From IMG/VR virus record IMGVR_UViG_3300028615_000137, positions 1 to 64,000 of that record: DNA of 64,000 nt; one strand, written 5' to 3'. The notes beneath the pieces were generated by a model that worked only from the letters and a program-made list of their open reading frames with translations, ran no database searches and was not told where the DNA came from. Position 1 is the stretch's first letter, and every line of letters begins with the position of its first letter. Of the stretch, positions 6,365-13,515 are shown in pieces. Both the position numbers and the translations under genes were made by a program. Origin of the DNA: a virus.

Positions 6365-6369
6365 TTCCT

Positions 6370-6786
6370 TCACCGATCGAATTTGGTCTCTATCCCTATC
6401 AACAGCTTATTTCTATAATCGTCCAAAGCTTCTTGAGGAGTATCAAAACATTCACTAACCACGTCGTCAGAGTCGAAGACTACATATTTATTAGAATAGG
6501 TAGAATTAAGAAACAAATCGAAATGTTCGATTTGCCAATGTTCATATAATTCGTCCCAAATGAAAGTAATCTCTTTTCCATACCAAGTAAGAGTAATATT
6601 TTCTTGGGATTCATCCCCCTTATTCGTAGGTTCCGAATTATTCCAAACGATATCTAGAAACTTCTCCATTTCTGCTTGACTAAAAATAAGTACATTATTG
6701 GGCAATCCGCAGACTATGTCAAAAACTTTATGCTTTGAATCTTCAAAAATATAATAGAGTTTTTCACCTATTTGTATCGGTTTCAT
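6370..6786 (-). CDS. unknown acidic protein (138 aa)
   Basis: I do not recognise this protein. It is acidic and rich in aromatics (YYIF, WYGKEITFIWDELYEHWQIEHFDLF), likely a small soluble beta/alpha domain. The C-terminal half has a pattern (VVFDSDDVVSECFDTPQEALDDYRN) as in proteins with a two-strand plus helix unit. The gene overlaps its upstream neighbour by 4 bp, so translation is probably coupled. Confidence 0.75.
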   Translation of the reverse strand: MKPIQIGEKLYYIFEDSKHKVFDIVCGLPNNVLIFSQAEMEKFLDIVWNNSEPTNKGDESQENITLTWYGKEITFIWDELYEHWQIEHFDLFLNSTYSNKYVVFDSDDVVSECFDTPQEALDDYRNKLLIGIETKFDR

Positions 6787-7091
6787 TGCAATCCTAGATC
6801 CTCACTATCATTTATATAATGTAGCGGATTATAGCCGCTGTCCAAGCTTATATTTAAATTTTTTGCCATATTTAGAAAATCTTGATCGTCTGTCAGAATT
6901 TTGAACATATCTTCTTCTAATTCAAAATACACATCGGAATGTTTACCAAGAATTTCACCAAAATAAACTACTGTACATTTTCCAATTTCTTCTTGAAGTT
7001 TGCTCCACTCGTTTTCGTTTAGAACAAACCTTCCACTTACGACACCAAGGCGACCATAATCTACAAACATTTCAATAAAATAATTTTTCAT
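6783..7091 (-). CDS. unknown acidic protein (102 aa)
   Basis: Unrecognised. Begins MKNYFIEMFVDYGRLGVVSG and continues as an acidic alpha/beta-looking chain without transmembrane segments. Its start overlaps the stop of the upstream 58-aa gene (ATGA), and its stop overlaps the next gene, so it sits in a translationally coupled run. Confidence 0.75.
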   Translation of the reverse strand: MKNYFIEMFVDYGRLGVVSGRFVLNENEWSKLQEEIGKCTVVYFGEILGKHSDVYFELEEDMFKILTDDQDFLNMAKNLNISLDSGYNPLHYINDSEDLGLQ

Positions 7092-7264
7092 TTTAAAAGT
7101 CTTTCTAAAGATTTGGTAATCGAATCCATTCTTTTTACATTACATTCAAAGCACCAGAATGGGGACCACCGGGTTCCGGCCGGATTATTACATTCAATAG
7201 TAATGCATGTCTTACCTGTATGATATTTCTTACTATTACCTTCATGTTTAGGATCGTTATACAT
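7088..7264 (-). CDS. small zinc-finger-like protein (58 aa)
   Basis: ATG preceded by a very strong ribosome binding site (AGGAGGAAAG). The sequence has CITIEC and CFEC, a CX4C...CX2C arrangement around NNPAGTRWSPFW, typical of a small zinc ribbon of phage proteins. It ends with a basic helix (RMDSITKSLERLLK). The stop overlaps the next start by ATGA. Confidence 0.7.
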   Translation of the reverse strand: MYNDPKHEGNSKKYHTGKTCITIECNNPAGTRWSPFWCFECNVKRMDSITKSLERLLK

Positions 7265-7342
7265 TCTATTTTCTTTCCTCCTCTTTTGTACAATTGTCTA
7301 AAACTCCACTTGTCAATCTCACTTCCCTATTTATAAAATTAG

Positions 7343-7415
7343 TGGGTCGTACAAGAATCGAACTTGTAACCGCCCGGTTAAAAGCCGGATGCTCTGCCAA
7401 TTGAGCTAACGACCC
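7343..7415 (-). tRNA. tRNA-Lys (anticodon UUU)
   Basis: Full cloverleaf on the minus strand: 7-bp acceptor GGGTCGT/ACGACCC, D arm GCTC...GAGC, anticodon loop CTTTTAA, T arm ACAAG-TTCGAAT-CTTGT, discriminator A. The 3' CCA is not encoded, so it needs a CCA-adding enzyme. UUU reads AAA and AAG, both very frequent in this AT-rich genome. Confidence 0.95.
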
Positions 7416-7421
7416 TAAAAT

Positions 7422-7616
7422 TCATCCTTCTTCATTGTATCCTACCGTTCTAAACTTATATAGCCACAAGCACTGTTTGCATTGTAGCTCTTCTTTCATA
7501 CTGTGCAACTCTTTTAGAGTCCTAACAGCGCGTCTACCTTCCGTCGAACGGCTTCGATAACAAAATAGCGTCTTGCCGTCTTCAGTCAGATGTATCTTTT
7601 TTACAGAATTTCTCAT
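7422..7616 (-). CDS. unknown small basic protein (64 aa)
   Basis: Begins MRNSVKKIHLTEDGKTLFCY and has a CKQCLW motif near residue 47. Basic, soluble, unrecognised. It overlaps the 56-aa gene upstream by 35 bp and ends 7 bp before the tRNA-Lys 5' end. Confidence 0.65.
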   Translation of the reverse strand: MRNSVKKIHLTEDGKTLFCYRSRSTEGRRAVRTLKELHSMKEELQCKQCLWLYKFRTVGYNEEG

Positions 7617-7752
7617 ACAAAAACTTCAAAATCTCTACTTTTCCTAGTTGTTCGTAATATCTAGGTGTGCATCTATCTGAACCGTCACTTATCTTATCCA
7701 AGTCGTCTAAATGTGCACAATACATTTCTTCTAGCTTTGTTTCAATGCTCAT
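7582..7752 (-). CDS. unknown small helical protein (56 aa)
   Basis: Frame from ATG 7752 to TGA 7582: MSIETKLEEMYCAHLDDLDK, then DRCTPRYYEQLGKVEILKFL. Mostly helical and acidic, unknown. The start overlaps the end of the HAD-like gene by 11 bp and the 3' part overlaps the next gene by 35 bp, consistent with the tight packing here. Confidence 0.6.
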   Translation of the reverse strand: MSIETKLEEMYCAHLDDLDKISDGSDRCTPRYYEQLGKVEILKFLYEKFCKKDTSD

Positions 7753-8344
7753 TATTTACTTTCTTTACGAAATTTTTAATGTCGTCATAACTATTGGGAT
7801 ACATAATTATTTTAGTATCATCCGGCAACAACAATTCTAATGAATAATAGTTTTTATCATTCATTCCAAAAAAATCTATTACAAATTCTGTATCTTCTTT
7901 GAAAACGTTCGAATAATAATCATTTACTATTGTTACTAAATCGCCAACGTTAAAATCTTCTTCGGATTCTTGCATCCAAGGTTTAAAAGTTTTCAAATAC
8001 TCGATTGATGGAAAAATTCCTTCGAATCTAAAAGCTTTATCGTCTATGTAAATATCAGCAAAAGGCTTACAAAATGGAAAATCTATTCTATCAATTTGAC
8101 TTGGTAATACACCTTGGCGACCTAACCATCTTTGCATTTGCAAAACGTCCCTTGATTCCACATTTCTACACGAGAAGATATTGACTTCAAAATCGTCGCT
8201 ATCAACGAGCTTAATCAAAAAATCGATGGCATCTTGTACTGGAGGATCTGTAATAGGTACCCCCGGCCCTTCATATCCAGATTTAAAGCTATTTAAAACT
8301 CCGTCGAAGTCTATACTGACTATTGTTCTTCGTTTACTATTCAT
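7742..8344 (-). CDS. HAD-like phosphatase with extra C-terminal domain (200 aa)
   Basis: Residues 9-16 (VSIDFDGVL) match HAD motif I, where the first Asp is the nucleophile and the second the acid/base, and IYIDDKAF near residue 100 matches the late metal-binding acidic motif. Small HAD proteins of this kind in phages are often phosphatases of nucleotides or polynucleotide ends; the substrate is not shown. From about residue 125 a second domain starts (EEDFNVGDLVTIVNDYYSN), SH3/KOW-like by its GDLV pattern. It is unusual to see this tail. Confidence 0.8.
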   Translation of the reverse strand: MNSKRRTIVSIDFDGVLNSFKSGYEGPGVPITDPPVQDAIDFLIKLVDSDDFEVNIFSCRNVESRDVLQMQRWLGRQGVLPSQIDRIDFPFCKPFADIYIDDKAFRFEGIFPSIEYLKTFKPWMQESEEDFNVGDLVTIVNDYYSNVFKEDTEFVIDFFGMNDKNYYSLELLLPDDTKIIMYPNSYDDIKNFVKKVNNEH

Positions 8345-8356
8345 TGTTTAACTCTT

Positions 8357-8401
8357 ATTTAAGATTTAGTAATAGATTATTCATATCTTTTTTATTCATA
8401 T
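8357..8401 (-). CDS. possible 14-codon leader ORF
   Basis: ATG after GGAGAAATAAT, a good ribosome binding site, encodes MNKKDMNNLLLNLK and stops 12 bp before the HAD-like gene start. It lies just after the tRNA-Arg. It may only keep ribosomes flowing into the next gene after tRNA processing. Confidence 0.3.
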
Positions 8402-8419
8402 TATTTCTCCTAAAATTAG

Positions 8420-8493
8420 CAGAACGTATAGGACTCGAACCTATAACCTACAGCTTAGAAGGCTGTTGCTCTATCCCGTTGAGCTAACGTTCC
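8420..8493 (-). tRNA. tRNA-Arg (anticodon UCU)
   Basis: Cloverleaf on the minus strand: acceptor GGAACGT/ACGTTCT with a G-U first pair, D arm GCTC...GAGC, anticodon loop CTTCTAA, T arm ATAGG-TTCGAGT-CCTAT, discriminator G. No encoded CCA. UCU decodes AGA/AGG, which the phage uses heavily. The 5' end overlaps the stop of the upstream coding gene by 10 bp. Confidence 0.95.
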
Positions 8494-8792
8494 TTATTAA
8501 AATCTTTTTCAATTTCTTTTAATATATCGTAAACTTCTTTTGAAGTGGTTTCTTTTTCCCCTATTTTCTTTATCATTTCTGGTCTTTGATTTTTATACGG
8601 CGAAAATCTGGCTGTACTAGTAAAACTAGTAGGATTTTCGCCGCCAATTTTGAGAGAACTTTGTTGATACTCATGATGATGCAATTGTAGATATTCCCGT
8701 AGTTCTTTTATTTCAGCTTTCAAGGACATAATTTCTTCACGAAGAATAGAACGCAATTCGGAAATCTCGTTAAAAGCATCAGGCATTTTCAA
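8484..8792 (-). CDS. coiled-coil small protein (102 aa)
   Basis: The N-terminal half (EISELRSILREEIMSLKAEIKELREYLQ) has clear heptad character, followed by a His-rich turn (LHHHEYQQ) and a basic middle, then a C-terminal helix. Unknown role. Its last codons lie within the tRNA-Arg acceptor strand, so RNA processing of the tRNA would cut this message at its stop. Confidence 0.7.
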   Translation of the reverse strand: MKMPDAFNEISELRSILREEIMSLKAEIKELREYLQLHHHEYQQSSLKIGGENPTSFTSTARFSPYKNQRPEMIKKIGEKETTSKEVYDILKEIEKDFNKER

Positions 8793-8982
8793 TTTCCTTC
8801 AACAGTCTGGCTCGCTCTTTCTTAGCTCCAATGTTCTTTCCGAGACGCTTGTCCAGCCGCTTAATCTGTTGCTTTGGAGTAAGATTATCGCGAACCTTCA
8901 TACGTTCTTCGTGTTCAAAGCGCTTTTGCTTTCTTTTATCTTCAGCGCGAACGTTACCAAACTTTGTCTTACGTATTTCCAT
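8779..8982 (-). CDS. small highly basic protein (67 aa)
   Basis: Start taken at ATG 8982 (MEIRKTKFGNVRAEDKRKQK); a GTG at 9009 would add nine residues but overlap the previous gene by 41 bp. Rich in Lys/Arg with two helices, suggesting nucleic acid binding. Unrecognised. Confidence 0.65.
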   Translation of the reverse strand: MEIRKTKFGNVRAEDKRKQKRFEHEERMKVRDNLTPKQQIKRLDKRLGKNIGAKKERARLLKEIENA

Positions 8983-9331
8983 TGTTAAATACCCATTCCC
9001 CTTCTTCACCTTTAACCAAGAATTTTTGGTTTATATGTTTTCTTATCACAGATTTAACTAAAAGCAAGGCATAATTCATAGCTTCTTTATCATTTTTCTG
9101 ACCCATAAGAAACTCGGAAACTGCTGTAGTAACCAATCGCTTATAAAGTTCTGGAACATCTTTTTCAAAGATTAGGTAGATACCGTTGTCGTTATCAAAC
9201 CAAGCGATTGATATTTCGGGAATTTCTCTATCTGGATTTGTTACTTCGCTATAACAAGTTCCTAATTTCGAGTCCCGAATTATTGGAGCTCCAACGTAAT
9301 ATAGTGTAGGAGTTTTTTCTTCACTCGACAT
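8969..9331 (-). CDS. unknown protein (120 aa)
   Basis: Begins MSSEEKTPTLYYVGAPIIRD and has a beta-rich N-terminus (SIAWFDNDNGIYLIFEKD) followed by helices. No known motif seen. It overlaps the nucleotidyltransferase-like gene upstream by 11 bp and the basic gene downstream by 14 bp. Confidence 0.7.
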   Translation of the reverse strand: MSSEEKTPTLYYVGAPIIRDSKLGTCYSEVTNPDREIPEISIAWFDNDNGIYLIFEKDVPELYKRLVTTAVSEFLMGQKNDKEAMNYALLLVKSVIRKHINQKFLVKGEEGEWVFNNGNT

Positions 9332-9989
9332 ATTTAATATCCGAACGAATTAGCTTTGAATCATTTGCTATCGAATACAAAAAGTAATTTAAACAACCGG
9401 AACAAATTTCATACCCTTGATTTTGATATTTAAACATACGTCGAAGAGTAGATAAACCGAAAGTAATTTCGTTAATTACCATTCGCTTTCTGCCCACGTC
9501 CCAAAGTGTATAATCGCCCGTATGTAGCCTAAAGTCCGTAGGACCTTCCTTACTCAAAGCAAACTGACACAACGTGAAATCGAAAGTGTCCAACAAATTT
9601 TCTACGCAATCATAAAACCCAATGTTTATAAGTTGAATTTTATATTCTTTATCATAAAATGTTTCCGCTTCGTTTCCAATTAAAAATGTTGGTTCCTTTG
9701 AATGGGTAAATTTATAGGTAATTGCATGAGCATTTTCTTCAATCAATTCATGGCCCATTTTTTCAATGTTTTTCTTTAATTCATCAAATTGAACAGAATT
9801 ATGGCAGAAAAAGTCGATATCGCCTTTATCTAGCGGTTGTTTCGTAAGAAGACGTCTTAACAATCCTCCCGCTATCCAAGGACCTTCGTCGATTTTTCCC
9901 ACGTGTGGAAGATTTTCCAATAAATAGTACAATTCTACAAGATCAATATCACTTCTAGCACAAATTTCACTTAGATTATATGTCTGCAT
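9321..9989 (-). CDS. nucleotidyltransferase-like protein (222 aa)
   Basis: Residues 42-61 (AGGLLRRLLTKQPLDKGDID) fit the pol-beta type nucleotidyltransferase signature hGG-x(n)-DhD, where the two Asp bind metal. The family adds nucleotides to RNA, proteins or small molecules. This copy lacks the long RNA-binding C-terminus of CCA-adding enzymes, so a CCA role for the two CCA-less tRNAs nearby is only a thought. A later ICSGCL may bind metal. Start ATG follows the small membrane gene with a 14-bp overlap. Confidence 0.75.
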   Translation of the reverse strand: MQTYNLSEICARSDIDLVELYYLLENLPHVGKIDEGPWIAGGLLRRLLTKQPLDKGDIDFFCHNSVQFDELKKNIEKMGHELIEENAHAITYKFTHSKEPTFLIGNEAETFYDKEYKIQLINIGFYDCVENLLDTFDFTLCQFALSKEGPTDFRLHTGDYTLWDVGRKRMVINEITFGLSTLRRMFKYQNQGYEICSGCLNYFLYSIANDSKLIRSDIKYVE

Positions 9990-10110
9990 TTTCTTTCAAA
10001 TATTCCTTTACACAGCGTTCTATTTCTTTGCGACAAATTTTAAGAATAAAAGGTATGCTAAATCCTATTATCCCGACCAATACTAATGTATAAAATGTTT
10101 CGTCCATCAT
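9976..10110 (-). CDS. small single-pass membrane protein (44 aa)
   Basis: From ATG 10110 (MMDETFYTLVLVGIIGFSIP) one hydrophobic segment of about 18 residues is followed by a charged helix (KICRKEIERCVKEYLKENAD). The topology suggests an inner membrane protein with cytoplasmic tail. Overlaps both neighbours by short ATGA-type junctions. Function unknown. Confidence 0.6.
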   Translation of the reverse strand: MMDETFYTLVLVGIIGFSIPFILKICRKEIERCVKEYLKENADI

Positions 10111-10304
10111 AGTTCTATTTTTGGCATGTATTTTCTATACAATGCTTCTCCAATCTCTGCTTCAACTTCTTTCAATTTTTCTCTTATTGCATTTCTTTCC
10201 TTTTCGCCACGATTGAATCTAATCGCATCACCTTCTCGGTAATACCAATCGTGTCTCTTCAGAAGAGTTTCCAATTCTTCTATTTTTTCTTTATTTATTG
10301 ACAT
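10107..10304 (-). CDS. small coiled-coil protein (65 aa)
   Basis: Start at ATG 10304 (MSINKEKIEELETLLKRHDW); a GTG three codons upstream is possible. Two charged helices with heptads flank YYREGDAIRFNRGEKER. Unrecognised. The stop overlaps the start of the next gene. Confidence 0.65.
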   Translation of the reverse strand: MSINKEKIEELETLLKRHDWYYREGDAIRFNRGEKERNAIREKLKEVEAEIGEALYRKYMPKIEL

Positions 10305-10537
10305 CCCTTGCACTTACCAGGCTTAGATTGAAAGATAGCAGAACCGTCTGGATGTACAATAGAAATCAACTGCGGTTTAACATTTTCTTTAAAGTCTTGT
10401 TGCATTCTTTCTTCAGCTAATTCTTTAACACTGGGATAAGCATGCATTGCTTCTTCTGATAACAAAATGATTCTGCGCATATTTGACCAGGCATAAATCC
10501 CGTTACGTATTTCCCATATTGCTTTGTAATATTTCAT
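10295..10537 (-). CDS. unknown small protein with C-terminal CxxC (80 aa)
   Basis: Begins [20 protein letters not shown] and ends with KCKGCQ, a possible metal or redox CxxC. Its start overlaps the stop of the GMP-reductase-like gene by 4 bp, so the two are likely translated together, perhaps with linked function. Confidence 0.65.
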   Translation of the reverse strand: MKYYKAIWEIRNGIYAWSNMRRIILLSEEAMHAYPSVKELAEERMQQDFKENVKPQLISIVHPDGSAIFQSKPGKCKGCQ

Positions 10538-11556
10538 TCGATCAAATGGGGGTGAGATTCCCGCGTGCCATTAGTACTTACTTTGACAAATTTAGCATTT
10601 TCTCTAAGTTGCGCTAAATCCGAGGCTCCGCAGTAGGACATTCCAGACCTGACACCGTCCATAATCGAATAGAGTACTTTACTTACTTTACCCTTATAAG
10701 GAACCAAAGTTTCAGCCCCTTCAATATGCTCAATCTCTGAATTGGCTTGTTCTTTGGAAGCATAAGAAGCACTTCCCCTATATATTTTGTACAATTTTCC
10801 ATTATGCTTTATTACATTTCCAGGAGTTTCGTCTGTACCAGCCAGCATCGAGCCTAACATAACCGCATTGGCACCCGCTGCTAGGCATTTTACGATGTCG
10901 CCAGAACTCCTAATGCCCCCATCGGCTATTATTCCGACTTCATGAGTATCTGTATATCGCCTTTCTTGGGCAATATCCAGGACACTTTGCAATGTAGGAT
11001 ATCCACATCCTGTTTGAATGCGAGTCGTACAAAGACTACCGCCACCGATACCTACTTTTACAGCAATTCTACTAAAATCGCTTTCTTCTATAGATTTAAT
11101 CAAAAATTTATAGGCTTCTTTAGTAGCAATATTGCCTACGATTACGTTTATTTTTGGAAAATTTTGTAGGATTTCTTTCAGAACTTTCAACGTTCGATTG
11201 CTATGGGCATGCGCAACGTCGATGCAAACCAACTTCACAGTATCACAACTATGAATTCTATCTATCCAATCATAGTCAATGCCCACTGAAATTCCGCACG
11301 TGCACATTGTCACTTGTCTTGCTTGTTGATCAACACTATTAAATCGATGAATAATGCCCAATCCACCGTGTGCATGCATCGTGCTTGCCATTTTCCATTC
11401 GCAAATAGTAGCCATGTTTGCGGCAATAATTGGCATCGTTACATGTATGTTGCCAATTCTCGAACTGGTATCTATATTCTTTCGACTTTCTATATCACTA
11501 CGGTTAGGAACCAATAGAACATCGTCGAATGTTACAGCTTCTGTCACACATACCAT
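10534..11556 (-). CDS. IMP dehydrogenase/GMP reductase family enzyme, likely GMP reductase (340 aa)
   Basis: A TIM-barrel purine enzyme. It starts close to the conserved FDDVLLVP, has the catalytic loop [17 protein letters not shown] with Cys176 as nucleophile, the phosphate site [12 protein letters not shown] and GSMLAGTDE. The CBS domains of IMPDH are absent, and the flap between YRGSASY and VPYKGKV is short, without the Arg-Tyr pair that IMPDH uses, which favours GMP reductase (GMP to IMP, NADPH). The C-terminus (SGMSYCGA...RESHPH) reads like IMPDH. Either way it would shift the purine pool during infection. It sits with a dCMP deaminase and ThyA, so the phage steers both pools. Confidence 0.88.
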   Translation of the reverse strand: MVCVTEAVTFDDVLLVPNRSDIESRKNIDTSSRIGNIHVTMPIIAANMATICEWKMASTMHAHGGLGIIHRFNSVDQQARQVTMCTCGISVGIDYDWIDRIHSCDTVKLVCIDVAHAHSNRTLKVLKEILQNFPKINVIVGNIATKEAYKFLIKSIEESDFSRIAVKVGIGGGSLCTTRIQTGCGYPTLQSVLDIAQERRYTDTHEVGIIADGGIRSSGDIVKCLAAGANAVMLGSMLAGTDETPGNVIKHNGKLYKIYRGSASYASKEQANSEIEHIEGAETLVPYKGKVSKVLYSIMDGVRSGMSYCGASDLAQLRENAKFVKVSTNGTRESHPHLIE

Positions 11557-11708
11557 GAAAATAATTCTTCCTTTTTTTCTACTTCTTTAGGGATATTATC
11601 GATCAAATTATCGTTTGCTTCTTTTAACGTGTCGCCAACTCCATAATATTTTCCTACTATGACGATAAAATTATTCTTTTCTGTGCTATAAAAGCTTTTA
11701 AAAATCAT
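11544..11708 (-). CDS. unknown small protein (54 aa)
   Basis: From ATG 11708 the frame reads MIFKSFYSTEKNNFIVIVGK, then GVGDTLKEANDNLIDNI, and stops 13 bp inside the next gene. The strand-strand-helix pattern resembles small HicB-like folds, but no firm assignment is possible. Three overlapping ATGs (ATGAATGAATG) precede it; only the third opens this frame. Confidence 0.55.
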   Translation of the reverse strand: MIFKSFYSTEKNNFIVIVGKYYGVGDTLKEANDNLIDNIPKEVEKKEELFSWYV

Positions 11709-11712
11709 TCAT

Positions 11713-11922
11713 TCATTCTCCCTTCAAATATTCTTCGGCGGATTCGTACTGTATTTCGATGATCTGTCTAAAATATAGATAATCATTTTCCGCTCTACAC
11801 GAAAAATTACAGTTATCGCCATGACAATGACGTATTTCCCTATTATGCTGAGTCATTTCTGTTCCGTAATAATGACAACCGCACTTTGGACACGTGAACT
11901 CTAGATATTTTGAAACTTTCAT
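11713..11922 (-). CDS. small zinc-ribbon protein (69 aa)
   Basis: CPKCGCHYYGTEM at residues 11-23 followed by CHGDNCNFSC gives a four- to six-ligand metal site, as in small phage zinc-binding proteins. The C-terminal part is an acidic helix (YESAEEYLKGE). Role unknown. Confidence 0.75.
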   Translation of the reverse strand: MKVSKYLEFTCPKCGCHYYGTEMTQHNREIRHCHGDNCNFSCRAENDYLYFRQIIEIQYESAEEYLKGE

Positions 11923-11956
11923 ATTATTTTTTTAGCAAATAACGAAAGTTATGCAA

Positions 11957-12502
11957 TCAAATTAACGAAATTAAATTTTCTACATCTCCGAAAAGTGCAG
12001 GAAAGTAATCCCATGCATCTACACCCACGTGTATACAATTTCCTTGTATCTTTTTCTTGCTGTGTGTGTGGCCGTGTATAAGCACTTCACCCTTGTTCTT
12101 TTGGGGTCTGCGACCTTCGAAGCGCTTATCTTTACTGTCTGGTAAATAGGGGAAATGGTTAACTCTGCAAGTTTTTCCACCTATGTTGGTAACAAATTCT
12201 TCCAAGACCAAATCGAACCCCATTTTTGCCATTCTGCTTTGACTGCTATCGTGATTGCCCCTAACCAATATTTTATAGCCATTTAATTTGTACATTATTT
12301 TGTTTTTGGCATAGTCTGGAGCACAAAAAAAGCAATCCCCTGTCCATACAACTACATCTTCTTTGCCAATTACTTGGTTATAACGAAAGATTAATTCATC
12401 TTCCATGTGCAATATTGTTGTAAATGGTCGTTGGCAAAAGCCAATGATATTGTGATGGCCAAAATGGGGATCACTAAAAAATGCTTTTATCAGCTTATTC
12501 AT
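11957..12502 (-). CDS. calcineurin-like metallophosphoesterase (181 aa)
   Basis: Start set at ATG 12502 (MNKLIKAFF), just after the previous stop. All metal-binding motifs are present: SDPHFGH (D-x-H), WTGDCF, VRGNHDS (GNHD), VNHFPYLP and HGHTHSKK. These bind two metal ions and cleave phosphoesters. The substrate is unclear; phage members of this group act on nucleotides or act as DNA/RNA phosphatases. The family is widespread in phage nucleotide operons such as this one. Confidence 0.9.
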   Translation of the reverse strand: MNKLIKAFFSDPHFGHHNIIGFCQRPFTTILHMEDELIFRYNQVIGKEDVVVWTGDCFFCAPDYAKNKIMYKLNGYKILVRGNHDSSQSRMAKMGFDLVLEEFVTNIGGKTCRVNHFPYLPDSKDKRFEGRRPQKNKGEVLIHGHTHSKKKIQGNCIHVGVDAWDYFPALFGDVENLISLI

Positions 12503-12504
12503 GT

Positions 12505-12705
12505 TTAAAAAATATATGCGCTCAAAACACCTATAAAAGCGCTTTGTATACCAATTACTACCCAAAGCGCCATGAACCTATCTTCATGTTTTTCAGAAGT
12601 TTTCATATGCTCTTCTTTCCAATTTCTTAAATTGTTTATGCAATCTTCCAACAAATTAATTTTGACTTCCATCTTTTGCATTAGGGCCCTGTCTTCTCTA
12701 TTCAT
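12505..12705 (-). CDS. coiled coil plus one transmembrane helix (66 aa)
   Basis: An N-terminal charged coiled coil (DRALMQKMEVKINLLEDCIN), a linker, and one C-terminal hydrophobic helix (ALWVVIGIQSAFIGVLSAYI). This plan resembles XhlA-type holin accessory proteins, but those normally sit in lysis cassettes. Here the gene is in an early-type operon without an endolysin, so the assignment stays open. Confidence 0.65.
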   Translation of the reverse strand: MNREDRALMQKMEVKINLLEDCINNLRNWKEEHMKTSEKHEDRFMALWVVIGIQSAFIGVLSAYIF

Positions 12706-13111
12706 TGTTTTCCTCTTTCGGTGGTATGTGTGCTAAATCGTTTCTGTTCAAATACTCTACACCCAATGCTCGAAATACATAATCGATTATAGATGTAGAA
12801 AATTTTATATTTTCATGCCCTCTGACAGAGCCAGAAGGCTCAAATCTTGTAAAGGTAAAATGTTCTACGAACGTTTCCAAAGGAACACCGTGTTGTAATC
12901 CTATTGATACGGCGCGTGTGAAACAATTGATCAATGATTGATCTACGTTTCCTTCCTTATTCACATTCAAGAAGATTTCCCCTGGTTGTCCAGTATCATA
13001 TTCACCAATAGTCAAAAATATTCTCCTATCGCCAATTTCAACTTCTTGAATATGACTATTGCGCTTCTTAGGCAATTTATGTCTAGTAGTATTTGGGGGC
13101 CCAAATTTCAT
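12698..13111 (-). CDS. stand-alone TSCPD domain protein (137 aa)
   Basis: The stretch GQPGEIFLNVNKEGNVDQSL, ISIGLQHGVPLE-like core (AVSIGLQHGVPLETFVEHF), FTRFEPSGSV and the IIDYVFRALGVEYL end match the TSCPD domain, which normally forms the C-terminal end of class II (B12-dependent) ribonucleotide reductases. Here the catalytic barrel is absent and the domain is a complete gene with its own start and stop. It may bind nucleotides or modulate the host reductase. It overlaps its neighbours by 1 and 8 bp in a nucleotide-metabolism run. Confidence 0.8.
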   Translation of the reverse strand: MKFGPPNTTRHKLPKKRNSHIQEVEIGDRRIFLTIGEYDTGQPGEIFLNVNKEGNVDQSLINCFTRAVSIGLQHGVPLETFVEHFTFTRFEPSGSVRGHENIKFSTSIIDYVFRALGVEYLNRNDLAHIPPKEENNE

Positions 13112-13515
13112 TAATTTTTCCTCGGAAGGATGTAAACGTGAATGATCATATTTTCTTGTCTAGCCTTCCTAATCATATCTAAAGTGCCGGTACTTTCCGC
13201 GTCCCATATTGCGACACAAGCATCACCGTATTTAGCCATCGCGGAATTTCGCTTTACACCTGCACTAAAATCTTTTTTGCCAGTTACTTCGTTGACCCAC
13301 TTCGCCTCAAATCGTTTTACATCTATACCTCTTTTTTGAGCCCATTTTTCACCCAATCTATCGGCTCCTCTAGCAGAGCCGCTAACAACTTCACATATGT
13401 CTTTATGCGAAGTTGTACAATATAGTTGTATAAATTCTGCCATGGCAGCATCCACGTCTTCTTGTTTGACGTTTTCTCTACTTCCAGCTACGACAACTTT
13501 CATATCACTAAACAT
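13111..13515 (-). CDS. SLOG-family nucleotide-binding protein, DUF2493/YspA type (134 aa)
   Basis: VVVAGSRENV at the N-terminus, EVVSGSARGADRLGEKWA in the middle and GVKRNSAMAKYGDACVAIWD near the end match the Rossmann-like SLOG/DUF2493 fold. Members are thought to bind nucleotide-derived ligands; some SLOG domains sense signals in anti-phage systems. The start may be ATG 13515 or ATG 13503 (MKVVVAGSR); the first has AAGG at usable spacing. A nucleotide-processing or counter-defence role is an inference from family and neighbours. Confidence 0.82.
   Translation of the reverse strand: MFSDMKVVVAGSRENVKQEDVDAAMAEFIQLYCTTSHKDICEVVSGSARGADRLGEKWAQKRGIDVKRFEAKWVNEVTGKKDFSAGVKRNSAMAKYGDACVAIWDAESTGTLDMIRKARQENMIIHVYILPRKN

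Noticed and set aside
9321-9989. Full CCA-adding enzyme
   Set aside because: Only the head-domain metal signature is present; the neck, body and tail needed for tRNA binding are missing at 222 aa.
12505-12705. Holin call for the coiled-coil plus one-helix protein
   Set aside because: No endolysin or spanin nearby and an early-operon location; the topology alone is not enough.
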